The notes: a model not told the origin generated them from the sequence alone. DNA of 64,000 nucleotides from Fibrobacter sp. UWB13 (GCF_900177805.1 NZ_FXAX01000002.1:372001-436000); one strand, 5' to 3'; counted from the first letter of the stretch, positions 41,609 to 51,311 are shown. Program-made: numbers and translations.

Positions 41609-44600
41609 TCACTTCTTAAGAAATCTCGACAAAATATACTTCATTTTGTCTACATCTATCGGCTTGGAAATATGCTCATCCATGCCTGCATCAAGAGCAG
41701 CCTTGCGGTCTTCTTCAAAGGCGTTCGCCGTCATTGCGACAATCGGGATTCGCGACTGATACCCTGCAGGGAGCACGCGGATAGCACGCGTTGCCGCATA
41801 ACCATCCATCACCGGCATCTGCACATCCATCAGCACAAGATCGTACTGCCCCGGCACAGAAAGTTCAATAAGCTTGACCGCTTCCTGACCGTTTTCTGCC
41901 GTAAAGACTTCAAACCCGTTATCTTCAAGGATGTCGCATGCAATCTGACGGTTCATTTCATTATCTTCGACAAGCAAAATCTTCTTGCCGGCAAAATCGA
42001 AATTGCCATCGCTCATCTGCGCACGCATGCGGGCACTATCGTGCAACTTGAAATCCAGCTCAAGAACAACTTCGGTCCCTGCGTTCTCTTCACTAAAGAT
42101 TTCAATGCGACCACCCATTATCTCGACGATATTCTTGGTAATGGACATGCCAAGGCCAGTCCCCTGAATGCCGCTTACCGTCGAAGTACTTGCACGTGTA
42201 AATGGTTCATAAATCGTTTTCAGGAACTCGGCGCTCATCCCCATACCGTTATCGCGGATGCGGAATTCATACAGAGCCGAATCGCGCTTCATGGATTCCT
42301 TTTCGGTCACCTGCACATGAATCGAGCCACCTGCCTGCGTGTACTTGATTGAATTCGAGAGCACGTTCAGCAACACCTGATTCAGGCGCAACTTGTCGCA
42401 AACGATACCCGCCTCGCAAATATTCATCTCCACTTCAAAAGTGAGATTCTTCGCATCGATATCCGCCTGGACAATATCCTTGAGCGCATTGATAATTTCT
42501 ATCAGGTCCTCGTCTTTTTCGGAGAGTACCATCTTGCCCGATTCGATACGGCTCATATCCAGCACATCGTTAATGAGCGAAAGCAAATGATTGGAACTCT
42601 GCCCAAGCTTGCGCAAGTAATCCAACACAAGTTCCTTTTCGTCGATATGCGCCATCGCAAGCCCTGTAAAGCCGACAATCGCATTCATCGGAGTGCGGAT
42701 ATCGTGACTCATGTTCGAGAGGAACGTCGTCTTTGCGCGGTCCGAAGACTGAGCCATCGAAAGCGCCTTCTGGAGCATCACCTGCTGTTTTTCAAGCAAG
42801 TCGTTCTGCTCGGCAATCTTTGCATCCAGTTCCAGCTTTTCAACCTGGTCATCGCTCAATAGCATAAACGAGAGCACAAACGAAACCACCTCATGCTGGT
42901 CATTGCGCTCAATGGTCGTAAACTTTGCACGCAGCCATTCGCCACTTTCAATCTTGAATTCCTGTTCGCGCTGGTCCGCATTTTGCAGGAATTTTTGCAC
43001 ATAGAACAGGTTTGAAAGTTTTTGCCAGTCCGGCCTAAATTCTTCCATGACGAGGGTGCTGATGTTCTTGACTTCATAGGAATACGTACTGTACAGAGGA
43101 CGCTTTTCCACCCACGGAACATTCGAAGACTTGATGGTACGGAAGGAATTGTCTTCGACATTCACAAAGTAAATGGACACGTAGTCATCGTACAGGATGT
43201 CGTTCACAAAATCCTTGAGAATCAAGTCATCCTTTTCGGCAAAGCCAAGCGCCACAGCGACCGGACGATCGAACTCATCGCCCACTTTCACAAACTTCAT
43301 TTCGCAATAGTGCGGTCTGCCCTCGACATCGCCACGGTACGTCGTGATGAAAGTCTTCTGCAAGGTAAGCTCTTTCTTGATATTGGCAAGAGCGCCCGCC
43401 TTATGCATCTTTTCACGGTCGCGTTCCCAGACCACACCTTCGACGTATTCATCAAACGCTTTGGAATACGGGATTCCCGAACGGAAACGGCTACCAAACA
43501 GAGATTCCGATTCCTTGTTCATCGAATACGGAGTAATCGTATCCTTTTCCAGATCGATATAATAGACCGCCGAATATTCCGACGCGAGGATATCGATAAT
43601 TTCCAAGTCCTGTTCAATCTTTTTCTGGTGCATGCGAGCCGTACGGATCTGCTCATCCTTGTCGGCAAAACCGATTACGAAAGCTTTCTGCCCCCTGTTG
43701 ACGGCAACGACCTTGCACTCGCAGAACTTGTCCGAATAGCTCACGAATTCAAAACTCGTGACACCCTTCTTCTGCAATAGCGACTTGAGATTCTTGACCG
43801 AAAGCTTCTTCAGCACGGCATCCTGATATTCAGAGGCAACAACCTTACTGACGATATAATCAATCGCACCGCTATAGGTAAATTCACCCAGAGAATCACC
43901 AAGCATCTTCTGGATTCCCGGATTCAGCTTATGCGCCGTCACCAAGTCGTATTCCAGGTCACAATAGAAGATGCACGAATAGTCCGACGCCAAGAGCGAA
44001 GTCACCGCAGCATCTTCGTCCATGCGCTTTCTGCGGTTGATTTCGTTTTTGGCAAAACTCGCGACGAGCTTGAGTACAGCAAAATTCTTCTGCGATTCCT
44101 TGGGGTTGTCTAAAACAAGGAAACTGTAACGCTGTTCATTCGAAGCAATCGTCGAAACGCTTATGCTCTTGATATCTAGAACCGGCAACGAGCTGTACAG
44201 CCTTTCCCAGACACCGTATTCATCATCCTGCGATTCGAGATAGACGGCGTCCATGTCGCCCACGGACTCTATCCACGGATTGATCATCTCCAATGGAATA
44301 CGCTGGAGCCCCGCCTTGTTGGGCCTCACACCTTTACGGCACCATTCATAAGTGCTACTGAGGTATTCCCTTTCCTTGTCGCATTCCAGGATGTACGCCC
44401 TATCGGCATCGTAATACGAAGCAAGCGTTGCAAGCAGTTCTTCGATAGCGTCCTTGGAACGATTTTCCTTATAGAGAACATCGATGCAATCGCGAATCGC
44501 GGCATCCTGTTTCTGCTGTTCCGAGACGTTGTAAGCGACCATCATCGCCTGGTATTCATTCAGGATTTCGTTCTTAGAAACGTAGCAGACAAAACGGCTG

Positions 44601-45391
44601 TAATGCCAGCCGATGTGCGGCGAATAAAAACGGCAGGTGTATTCAGGGATGGAATCGCCTTTTTTGACCTGGTCTATAAGCGACTTTGCCGAGAGGTGCT
44701 GCACAAAAGCCTTACGGTATTCCTTATCCACGAGCTGGTCGGCAATCTTTTCGACAATCGCATCATAATGAGGGAAATCTTCGCCAAAAGATTCACTCAC
44801 ATCGACAGACTTGCCTTCGATAATCTGGATAAAGGGACGAGAAACTTTGCCTTCAGAAAGGTTGACCTTGAAATAGCTATACGCCTTGTCGAGAATTGCC
44901 TTTCCATAAAGCTTTTCGTTGAGGGCACTCTGCAAGCGTTCCCGCTTTGTATCAAGATCCATCGTCTTGATTTCGTTGCGGAGCTCCTCTTCAGTAGTCT
45001 TCTGGATGAGCGCAAGCTCTGTGATATCCTTGTGCCAGCCTTCAAGCCTCACACCTTTCTTATAATCAAAATTACGGGTTCCACCACAACGGACAAAACG
45101 GACACGGCCATCGGGGGCATGCCAAGGGTATTGAATTTCAGGCGCCTCGCCTGCACTCATCTTGTCGACATACGCCTTGACTTCGGCAAAATGTTCCGGG
45201 TCAATATTATCAAACCAGGCGTGGAAAATATCTTCGGCAGAAACACCCTCTTCAAGCCCAAGCAACTTGAGCATAGTCGGATTCGCCGTCATACGCGGAG
45301 CACAGCCGTCGTCAATTTCGACAGCCCAAAGCCCTATGCCAACCCCGTCCAAGATATTTGTCGTCAACGGTATCGAGTGTTCATCAGCCAT
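41609..45391 (-). CDS. Soluble multi-PAS/GAF hybrid histidine kinase
   Basis: A 1260-residue kinase with no membrane segment, so cytoplasmic. A PAS domain (about 15-130; GWHKDITEL end) is followed by PAS-like regions, a GAF domain near 300-455 (LASYYDADRAYILECDKERE) and three more PAS-like segments. HisKA has H896 (MSHDIRTPMNAIVGF). The ATPase domain has the N box (VLSNSIKY), DNGMGM and GTGLGMSI, and the receiver has D1189 (LVLMDVQMPVMDG). The kinase-receiver halves of this protein and its downstream neighbour are close paralogues, but the sensing parts differ entirely. The pair could sense an internal and an external signal and feed a shared phosphorelay; this is inference. Confidence 0.9.
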   Translation of the reverse strand: MADEHSIPLTTNILDGVGIGLWAVEIDDGCAPRMTANPTMLKLLGLEEGVSAEDIFHAWFDNIDPEHFAEVKAYVDKMSAGEAPEIQYPWHAPDGRVRFVRCGGTRNFDYKKGVRLEGWHKDITELALIQKTTEEELRNEIKTMDLDTKRERLQSALNEKLYGKAILDKAYSYFKVNLSEGKVSRPFIQIIEGKSVDVSESFGEDFPHYDAIVEKIADQLVDKEYRKAFVQHLSAKSLIDQVKKGDSIPEYTCRFYSPHIGWHYSRFVCYVSKNEILNEYQAMMVAYNVSEQQKQDAAIRDCIDVLYKENRSKDAIEELLATLASYYDADRAYILECDKEREYLSSTYEWCRKGVRPNKAGLQRIPLEMINPWIESVGDMDAVYLESQDDEYGVWERLYSSLPVLDIKSISVSTIASNEQRYSFLVLDNPKESQKNFAVLKLVASFAKNEINRRKRMDEDAAVTSLLASDYSCIFYCDLEYDLVTAHKLNPGIQKMLGDSLGEFTYSGAIDYIVSKVVASEYQDAVLKKLSVKNLKSLLQKKGVTSFEFVSYSDKFCECKVVAVNRGQKAFVIGFADKDEQIRTARMHQKKIEQDLEIIDILASEYSAVYYIDLEKDTITPYSMNKESESLFGSRFRSGIPYSKAFDEYVEGVVWERDREKMHKAGALANIKKELTLQKTFITTYRGDVEGRPHYCEMKFVKVGDEFDRPVAVALGFAEKDDLILKDFVNDILYDDYVSIYFVNVEDNSFRTIKSSNVPWVEKRPLYSTYSYEVKNISTLVMEEFRPDWQKLSNLFYVQKFLQNADQREQEFKIESGEWLRAKFTTIERNDQHEVVSFVLSFMLLSDDQVEKLELDAKIAEQNDLLEKQQVMLQKALSMAQSSDRAKTTFLSNMSHDIRTPMNAIVGFTGLAMAHIDEKELVLDYLRKLGQSSNHLLSLINDVLDMSRIESGKMVLSEKDEDLIEIINALKDIVQADIDAKNLTFEVEMNICEAGIVCDKLRLNQVLLNVLSNSIKYTQAGGSIHVQVTEKESMKRDSALYEFRIRDNGMGMSAEFLKTIYEPFTRASTSTVSGIQGTGLGMSITKNIVEIMGGRIEIFSEENAGTEVVLELDFKLHDSARMRAQMSDGNFDFAGKKILLVEDNEMNRQIACDILEDNGFEVFTAENGQEAVKLIELSVPGQYDLVLMDVQMPVMDGYAATRAIRVLPAGYQSRIPIVAMTANAFEEDRKAALDAGMDEHISKPIDVDKMKYILSRFLKK

Positions 45392-45534
45392 AAATTGCTT
45401 CCCATATCCTATCTTATAAAAATAATACGTTTTATTATTAAAATTTCAAATCAGTGAAAATATTTATGTCAAGCAAAACAACACTTTCTCCGGACATTTA
45501 AACCACTTTTTCAGAAAAAAGTCCAAAAAAAACG

Positions 45535-45572
45535 AAAAAATCCGGACGTCTTGCGGCATCCGGACTTTTTTC
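45535..45572 (-). terminator. Terminator of the PRPP-synthetase-like gene
   Basis: On the minus strand, GTCCGGATG...CGTCCGGAT folds around CCGCAAGA and is followed by six T residues, about 20 bases past the stop. Confidence 0.85.
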
Positions 45573-45587
45573 CATATACAGACTCTA

Positions 45588-46754
45588 TTAGAAGAATGCA
45601 GGCGGCCAACGCGGGTTCTTCGAGGACATATCGATCTTGTAGAAGTCCTTCTCGAAGCGGCCATCGTCCATGCCGTACATCTGCATCACGTGGCGAGCAA
45701 TCCACTTGCCGAGCTTCAAGACAGTGAGCTTCTTGCGGAGGCGACCCTGGCAGTCACGGTTCATGATATCCGGGAGCGTAGAGGTCGTGAGGATTTCATC
45801 GATAGCCGGGCTGTTGAGCTTTTCGCGGGCTTCGGCACTGGTGTGGAAGTGCGTAACACCGAAGCAGACGCGGTTCGGGTTGCCCTTCTTGATGTGTTCG
45901 CAGCACTGCACGATCGTCGTACCGGTACGGACCATGTCATCGAACACGATCACGTCCTTGCCTTCGATTTCTTCGATGCTGATGTCGGAGAGTTCCGGGT
46001 TGAAGGTCATGCTGATTTCACGTTCGCCAGTACGGACCTTGTCCATCACGACGCGCTTGCATTCCGGGAGCTGGAGAGCATCGAACACGGCGTTCATGAA
46101 CGGGCGTGCACCCTTGTCCGGGGAGACGATCACGAGGTTGTTGCCGTCCTTGCCGGTCTGCACAAAGTTGCTGTTCTTGATGTAGTGGGCGTAAACGTCC
46201 GTCGGGATCAAGTTGTGGAAGTTGCCTTCAAAAATTTCGTTGAAGAGGTTCTGCACCTTGATGCTGTGGTTGTGGCAGGTGACAACGGCATCGACACCAG
46301 CAGTCTTCAAAAGCTGGGCGTAGAGGAGGCTCGTGAATGCCTGACCGTCGAACTTCTTGAGGTCGATGTCCGGGCGATCCTTTTCGAGTTCACCGATGCG
46401 GTGCGGGCCGCGATCCTGGGCGCTGTAGAAGAGGTCCGGTTCAACCAAGACGACCTGTTCTGCACCATTGTCCTTAGCGGCGCGAGCGAGGATGCAGTTA
46501 CGCATGGCGTAGTCGTTACGGCTACGTTCATGGTTAGAAACAGAGCAAATCAAGACAATCTTGCCTTCCAGGCGCTTGCCGATATGTTCCAAGTCGTCCA
46601 TATCCAGCATGTAGCGGGGGCAGAATTCGGAGTTGGCGAAAGTCTTCAGGGAGACCACGTCGGAGATATCTTCACGGAGGCCGATGTACTGAGCCATGTC
46701 GATGGCAAACGGATCATCGGTAAAGTTGCCGGTCACGATAAAACGATCTGACAT
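45588..46754 (-). CDS. prs: Ribose-phosphate pyrophosphokinase-like protein
   Basis: PRPP synthetase makes 5-phosphoribosyl-1-diphosphate from ribose 5-phosphate and ATP for nucleotide, His and Trp synthesis. The 388 residues have an N-terminal half with FANSEFCPRY and a phosphoribosyltransferase-type loop in the C-terminal half (DVIVFDDMVRTGTTIVQ). It is longer and more divergent than E. coli Prs (315 residues), with extra C-terminal sequence, and resembles the long variant seen in some other phyla. It is transcribed alone. The function is very likely but the lineage is unusual. Confidence 0.85.
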   Translation of the reverse strand: MSDRFIVTGNFTDDPFAIDMAQYIGLREDISDVVSLKTFANSEFCPRYMLDMDDLEHIGKRLEGKIVLICSVSNHERSRNDYAMRNCILARAAKDNGAEQVVLVEPDLFYSAQDRGPHRIGELEKDRPDIDLKKFDGQAFTSLLYAQLLKTAGVDAVVTCHNHSIKVQNLFNEIFEGNFHNLIPTDVYAHYIKNSNFVQTGKDGNNLVIVSPDKGARPFMNAVFDALQLPECKRVVMDKVRTGEREISMTFNPELSDISIEEIEGKDVIVFDDMVRTGTTIVQCCEHIKKGNPNRVCFGVTHFHTSAEAREKLNSPAIDEILTTSTLPDIMNRDCQGRLRKKLTVLKLGKWIARHVMQMYGMDDGRFEKDFYKIDMSSKNPRWPPAFF

Positions 46755-46854
46755 TTTCCTAGCCTTGATTTAAGGGTTGTTTTTTGTGTTATTGCCAAAT
46801 ATAGTTAGAATCTATCCACGTTTCAAGTTTCAGGGAAAGAAAATCACCAAATGC

Positions 46855-46883
46855 AAAAAGCCCCGGCTTTTCGCCGAGGCCCT
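46855..46883 (-). terminator. Terminator of the enolase gene
   Basis: On the minus strand, CCTCGGC and GCCGGGG pair around GAAAA, followed by CTTTTT, about 30 bases past the stop. Confidence 0.85.
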
Positions 46884-46913
46884 TCTTAGATACTTTGTTC
46901 TAAAAGAAGACTA

Positions 46914-48335
46914 TTACTTCTTAGCCTTGCAGCCCTTCTTGCAAGCGGTCTTCTTAGCAGCCGGAGCCTTGCAGTTCTTGCGCGGGTCGCCAGCGTAGAC
47001 AGCAGCCTTGCCGAGTTCTTCTTCGATGCGGAGGAGGCGGTTGTACTTGCAGACGCGGTCCGTACGAGAGAGGGAACCAGTCTTGATCTGGCCAGCGGCA
47101 GTACCGACGGCGAGGTCAGCAATGAAGGTGTCTTCGGTTTCGCCAGAACGGTGAGAAACGATCGGAGCATAGCCTTCAACCTGAGCGCGCTTGATAGCAG
47201 CGAGGGTTTCAGAAACAGAACCGACCTGGTTCACCTTGATAAGGATAGCGTTAGCGATGCCAGCCTTGATGCCTTCGTCGAAGATGGTCGGGTTGGTCAC
47301 GAACAGGTCGTCACCCACGAGGTTGATCTTGCCACCGAGCTTGTCGGTAAGAACCTTCCAACCAGCCCAGTCAGCTTCATCGAGACCGTCTTCAATGGAG
47401 AAGATGGAGTACTTGTCGATGAGCTTTTCATAGAGCTTGACCATGTCAGCAGACTTGACAGTCTTCTTGGTGCTCTTCTTGAACGTGTAGGTAACAGCCT
47501 TGGAGCCTTCCTTTTCAGTTTCCTTGTCGCAGAATTCGGAAGAAGCAACGTCAAGAGCGATCTTGATGTCCTTGCCGAAAACGTAACCAGCGTTTTCAGT
47601 AGCGGTCTTCAAAGCAGCGAGAGCCTTTTCGAGGGTCATCACGTCCTTGATTTCGTAACCGAACTTGTTCTTAGCCGGCTTGATAGCAACGCCCGGAGCA
47701 AAGCCACCTTCGTCACCAACCGTCGTATCGAAACCACCCTTCTTGAGGACAGCCTTAAGAGCGTGGAAGATTTCGGTCACCATCTGGAGACCCTTGGAGA
47801 AAGTCTTAGCGCCAACCGGAGCGATCATGAATTCCTGGAAGTCGATCGGAGCGGAAGAGTGAGCACCACCGTTGATCACGTTGCACATCGGGCACGGGAG
47901 GGTGAGCTTTTCAGTGCCATGGAGCTTAGCAATGTACTGGTAAAGCGGAAGGCCAGCATCCTTAGCAGCAGCAACGCAAACAGCCATGGAAACGCCGAGG
48001 ATAGCGTTTGCACCGAGCGTGTTCTTGAGCATGCGGTTGCCGTCGAGTTCGATCATAGCGTCATCAACTTCAGTCTGCTTGGACGGATCCATGCCAACGA
48101 TCTTCTTAGCGATCTTGGTGTTGACGTTCTTCACGGCAGTGAGAGTGCCCTTGCCGAGATAGGTCTTCTTGTCGCCATCGCGGAGTTCGCAAGCTTCGCG
48201 TTCACCGGTGGAAGCACCACTCGGAACAGCTGCGTGACCAACGATACCGTTGTCAAGAGTGACATCGACTTCGAGAGACGGATTGCCACGGGAATCCAAA
48301 ATCTGACGAGCCCAAACTTTAGCGATTTTAGCCAT
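46914..48335 (-). CDS. eno: Enolase with Lys/Cys-rich C-terminal tail
   Basis: Glycolytic enzyme converting 2-phosphoglycerate to phosphoenolpyruvate. Family motifs are present: [49 protein letters not shown] and [13 protein letters not shown]. The 473 residues exceed the usual 425-435. About 30 extra residues form a C-terminal tail after [10 protein letters not shown], rich in Lys and Ala with four Cys ([19 protein letters not shown]). A further small Lys-rich insert lies near residue 265-285. The tail lies in the same open frame and uses common codons. The gene is transcribed alone. Confidence 0.95.
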   Translation of the reverse strand: MAKIAKVWARQILDSRGNPSLEVDVTLDNGIVGHAAVPSGASTGEREACELRDGDKKTYLGKGTLTAVKNVNTKIAKKIVGMDPSKQTEVDDAMIELDGNRMLKNTLGANAILGVSMAVCVAAAKDAGLPLYQYIAKLHGTEKLTLPCPMCNVINGGAHSSAPIDFQEFMIAPVGAKTFSKGLQMVTEIFHALKAVLKKGGFDTTVGDEGGFAPGVAIKPAKNKFGYEIKDVMTLEKALAALKTATENAGYVFGKDIKIALDVASSEFCDKETEKEGSKAVTYTFKKSTKKTVKSADMVKLYEKLIDKYSIFSIEDGLDEADWAGWKVLTDKLGGKINLVGDDLFVTNPTIFDEGIKAGIANAILIKVNQVGSVSETLAAIKRAQVEGYAPIVSHRSGETEDTFIADLAVGTAAGQIKTGSLSRTDRVCKYNRLLRIEEELGKAAVYAGDPRKNCKAPAAKKTACKKGCKAKK

Positions 48336-48387
48336 TTTATTAACCTTCTGTTAAAGTGAAAATTTTCTTGTGCTTTAAATATAAAAA

Positions 48388-48417
48388 AGTAGGAAGTTTG
48401 CAGTAGACAGTCGGAAG
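48388..48417. repeat. Imperfect 7-base-period tract, reverse of the TACTGCC type
   Basis: AGTAGGAAGTTTGCAGTAGA and the following CAGTCGG match the reverse complement of the tract at 16789-16838 with a few changes. Confidence 0.6.
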
Positions 48418-48435
48418 AAAAAATGTGAAGATTTC

Positions 48436-48483
48436 GTTGTTAGCGATTAGTCATTGGTCATTAGTTGTTAGTCATTAGTTAAT
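48436..48483. repeat. Imperfect 7-base-period tract, TTAGTCA type
   Basis: Five to six heptads in a row: TTAGTCA, TTGGTCA, TTAGTTG, TTAGTCA, TTAGTTA. This is the clearest tandem form of the family and lies upstream of the enolase gene. Confidence 0.75.
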
Positions 48484-48490
48484 GTTTCTT

Positions 48491-48520
48491 CGTCATCCTG
48501 ACGACCAAAGGAAGGATCCA
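48491..48520 (-). repeat. Intergenic hairpin repeat, copy O (reverse orientation)
   Basis: Read on the minus strand, GGATCCTTCC...GGATGACG is a degenerate copy of the dispersed element. It is the only one found in the reverse orientation. Confidence 0.5.
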
Positions 48521-48527
48521 GTGATTT

Positions 48528-49298
48528 TTACTTATGACCGCCGAAAATTCCTAACTGTACGAACGCTCCCAAAAAAAAGCGTTGGTTCGTAATTTCAACA
48601 TGGCCTCCTAAATCAAGGTAAGCACTTTTTGACAATACAAACCTTACTCCCATTGCTTGCGACCAGCCAAATTCCCAACCATATGACGAACTTAAACCAC
48701 TAAATAAGTAATCCACAAAATGATGCGTTTCAAACAATCCTATTCTAGCATTTTCCGTTAATGACAAATACGTATTACCATTTACAACAGATGCCAATAC
48801 AACCCAAAAAGATTCAAACGTCTCCGTACGTCCCATTAAAGATATTAAGAGCATGAACAAACAATCATCTGAAATAAAGCCTCGTTGAAAATCTATATCA
48901 AGATATCCAAAAGCAAAACCAAAACTAATCCATTTATTTTTAAACAGCTCATGAGGATTTTCTCTTCCTCCAAACAATCTAAGTTGCAATATAGTCGGTC
49001 CCGCATAAGCAGCCTCAATTGTAAACCCCGATGGATAATAAGGATTAGTTACATCTACAGAATCTAAATTTTGAGATATCCCCGCATCAACACTTTCAAC
49101 TTTATTCGTATTGACAATGGTGTTTGTATCAACATCATTCGCTAAAGATATTTTCGAAAGCGAATCAGTCACCAACGAGTCCTGCAAAATCGGCTCGTTC
49201 GCGTCAACAAGCTGCATAGACGACTGTGCAAAAACACATACCGCAAACATTAACATGAAGAACAAAGAAAATAATTTTATTCTATGATACCCAGCCAT
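48528..49298 (-). CDS. Exported protein of unknown function, relatively AT-rich
   Basis: A 256-residue protein with a signal peptide (LFSLFFMLMFAVCVFAQSS), an Asn/Asp/Ser-rich linker and a C-terminal 150 residues of alternating aromatic and glycine residues (YLDLGGHVEITNQRFFLGAF, then VQLGIFGG), as in outer-membrane beta barrels. No family is recognised. The ATG at 49298 begins the signal; the one at 49319 is also possible. Base and codon use are clearly more AT-rich than in the neighbours, which suggests recent acquisition or low expression. It follows the next lipoprotein gene by about 25 bases and is probably in one operon with it. Confidence 0.7.
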   Translation of the reverse strand: MAGYHRIKLFSLFFMLMFAVCVFAQSSMQLVDANEPILQDSLVTDSLSKISLANDVDTNTIVNTNKVESVDAGISQNLDSVDVTNPYYPSGFTIEAAYAGPTILQLRLFGGRENPHELFKNKWISFGFAFGYLDIDFQRGFISDDCLFMLLISLMGRTETFESFWVVLASVVNGNTYLSLTENARIGLFETHHFVDYLFSGLSSSYGWEFGWSQAMGVRFVLSKSAYLDLGGHVEITNQRFFLGAFVQLGIFGGHK

Positions 49299-49322
49299 GC
49301 AACGTTCTTCATCATTCAATTA

Positions 49323-49946
49323 CTAATACGTCTTATGGCTCTTTACAATATCCAAAAGCATTTTCTCAATATTCGTCTCGCGATTTTTCTGGTTGACTTC
49401 AACCGTGAAATAGTTTTTGTTCTTTGTCATGAGCACCGCGTACGCAACGCTGTACGAGCCGTTGGAAGTCACCATCCATCCAAACGCATCGCCATCCTGC
49501 CTTTCGAATTTCGTCTCGCTATACTGAATCGGCTTATCAGAATTTTCAGCTTTAGTCATCGTCTTGTAATGATCGAAAAGGTCCATGAGAATCAGCGAAT
49601 CCGACTGACCAAAGTCCACGCCACTTTCCGTTTCAAGACTTTCGAACAAGCTCTTAGTCTGGCCATCAATCGCAAATTTCACATACGAATCAGCCGCACC
49701 TTCCGCAAGCTCTACTCGCGTATTTACGCCGTCCTTCTTTTGAATTTTAAGAGGCACCCATTCAGCAGACGGGAGTTCAAAAGCGAGCGGTTCAGGATAC
49801 GGGACATTCAATTCAATCGCCGGACTTCCTGTCCAAAAGGATTGTGTCTTATGAAGAATGATATCGTTGTGGTTCTTGGCACAACCGCCAAGGAACAGCA
49901 ACGAAGCTGAAAATAGAAGTACGATGGATTTCTTTATGGTTTTCAT
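49323..49946 (-). CDS. Lipoprotein of unknown function
   Basis: A 207-residue predicted lipoprotein (SIVLLFSASLLFLGGCAKN). The mature part alternates strands and helices, including YSVAYAVLMTKNKNYFTVEV, and has no motif I recognise. The start has only a weak upstream site. It is the first gene of a likely two-gene unit with the exported protein downstream, and lies 30 bases downstream of the regulator gene on the same strand. Confidence 0.72.
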   Translation of the reverse strand: MKTIKKSIVLLFSASLLFLGGCAKNHNDIILHKTQSFWTGSPAIELNVPYPEPLAFELPSAEWVPLKIQKKDGVNTRVELAEGAADSYVKFAIDGQTKSLFESLETESGVDFGQSDSLILMDLFDHYKTMTKAENSDKPIQYSETKFERQDGDAFGWMVTSNGSYSVAYAVLMTKNKNYFTVEVNQKNRETNIEKMLLDIVKSHKTY

Positions 49947-49975
49947 GATTAAAAATTCCTTTATAAAAAAATACT

Positions 49976-51295
49976 TTATTTCTCTACAACATGTCCCGAT
50001 AGCTCACGGAAATCGCATTTTTTATACAAGGTAATACCCGGTGAAACCAAGTGAAACACAGACTGTTCAGCAAGCGTTTCCACGTTGAACTCAAAGGAAT
50101 CCAGGCGGTTGCGGTAGCTATCCGTAGAATTGTCGAACGAAACCATGTAAGGCGGGTGCGGAATCTTGCCCTGGTTCGCAAGCGAAATCAGCTCGACACC
50201 GACCCTGTCGTTAGAAACGACCCACGCATCCACAGGCGGGATTTTTTTCACGAGCGACATTAAAATTTGTCTATAACGGGCATGTGCACGCGGTTCCTGC
50301 ATAAAGTCATAAGGGCTCGCATGCGATGCATCAGTCGCCTCGAACACTTCAAGTCCCACATTCTTGAGACCTTTCAAGCGGTCCCTTGACCACATGCTCA
50401 TGTGATACGGCGAAACAAAGGCAATCCGCATCAAGCCATTTTTCTTCAGAAAACGCCCGACAATGCGTCCCGGGAACTCACCAAAGGCGAGGTTGAAAAA
50501 CGCAAATCGCTTTTCTTTTTTCAGCGCACGCGGAATGTCGTACAGCGGATGTTCCCACCACACAGCCACAGGGAAACGCGTCGTCGCAAGTTTTGCAAAT
50601 AGTTTATTGATATCGAATACGAGCATCGTCGAGACGACAGCACCAAAACATTCACGGCAATCTTCCAGCATTATCCGCTTTCCGCCCGCATCCAGAAACG
50701 CGCCCTCTTCTTCGTAATAGCCAAGCGCCTTGACGTTTAAGTTATTACGATGCGCTTCCACATACACTTTTCGCATAAACAAAAGTTCGCGTTCGCCAAG
50801 ACAATTAAAATCCCCTTTAGGGTTGCAACGCATAATCAAGAGGATTTCTTTTGTCTTAGAAACCGCCAACCGGGCATCGACAAAATAATAACGCCCTTGC
50901 CCCCTGCGTTCCAAAATTCCCTTTGCATGCAATGATTCCAGTGTACGCCGCATGGTCCCCAACGTCGTCGCATAAGACTGACACATGTCCTTGATTGATG
51001 GAAGCGGACGATTAACCGAAATCTTTCCCGACTTCCAGTCCTCCAGCAGCAATCGCTCTACGCGTTCCGTTTCGAGTTCATGCGCAGACACCTCGATTTT
51101 TGGCTTTGCCCCCCAAAAAAATCCATTGCCATGTTCCGCATAAATTTTCCCTTGAGAGGCAAGCTTCTTGTATGCACGGAAAACGGTAAACGTCGACGCC
51201 CCCGAAGATGCAGCCACCTCGCGCACGGAAGGGAGCCGATCCCCATCCTTGAAATTAGACGATCCAATCCACTTGCAAAAATCTTCGACTGTCAT
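49976..51295 (-). CDS. Regulator with two GntR-type winged helices and a LacI-type sensor domain
   Basis: A 439-residue transcription factor. The ATG at 51295 was chosen because GAGG precedes it at good spacing. The first winged helix spans about 1-62 (GDRLPSVREVAASSGASTFT). A second similar one spans about 75-140 (RPLPSIKDMCQSYATTLGTM, then ILERRGQGRYYFV). From about 148 the protein follows a periplasmic-binding/LacI sugar-sensor fold (LRIAFVSPYHMS-like core, DAWVVSNDRVGVELI). GntR proteins with such sensors (AraR type) usually carry one winged helix. It is divergent from the mannanase gene, with 126 bases between, so it probably controls that gene in response to a sugar. Confidence 0.85.
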   Translation of the reverse strand: MTVEDFCKWIGSSNFKDGDRLPSVREVAASSGASTFTVFRAYKKLASQGKIYAEHGNGFFWGAKPKIEVSAHELETERVERLLLEDWKSGKISVNRPLPSIKDMCQSYATTLGTMRRTLESLHAKGILERRGQGRYYFVDARLAVSKTKEILLIMRCNPKGDFNCLGERELLFMRKVYVEAHRNNLNVKALGYYEEEGAFLDAGGKRIMLEDCRECFGAVVSTMLVFDINKLFAKLATTRFPVAVWWEHPLYDIPRALKKEKRFAFFNLAFGEFPGRIVGRFLKKNGLMRIAFVSPYHMSMWSRDRLKGLKNVGLEVFEATDASHASPYDFMQEPRAHARYRQILMSLVKKIPPVDAWVVSNDRVGVELISLANQGKIPHPPYMVSFDNSTDSYRNRLDSFEFNVETLAEQSVFHLVSPGITLYKKCDFRELSGHVVEK

Positions 51296-51311
51296 GGTGA
51301 ACCTCAATATA

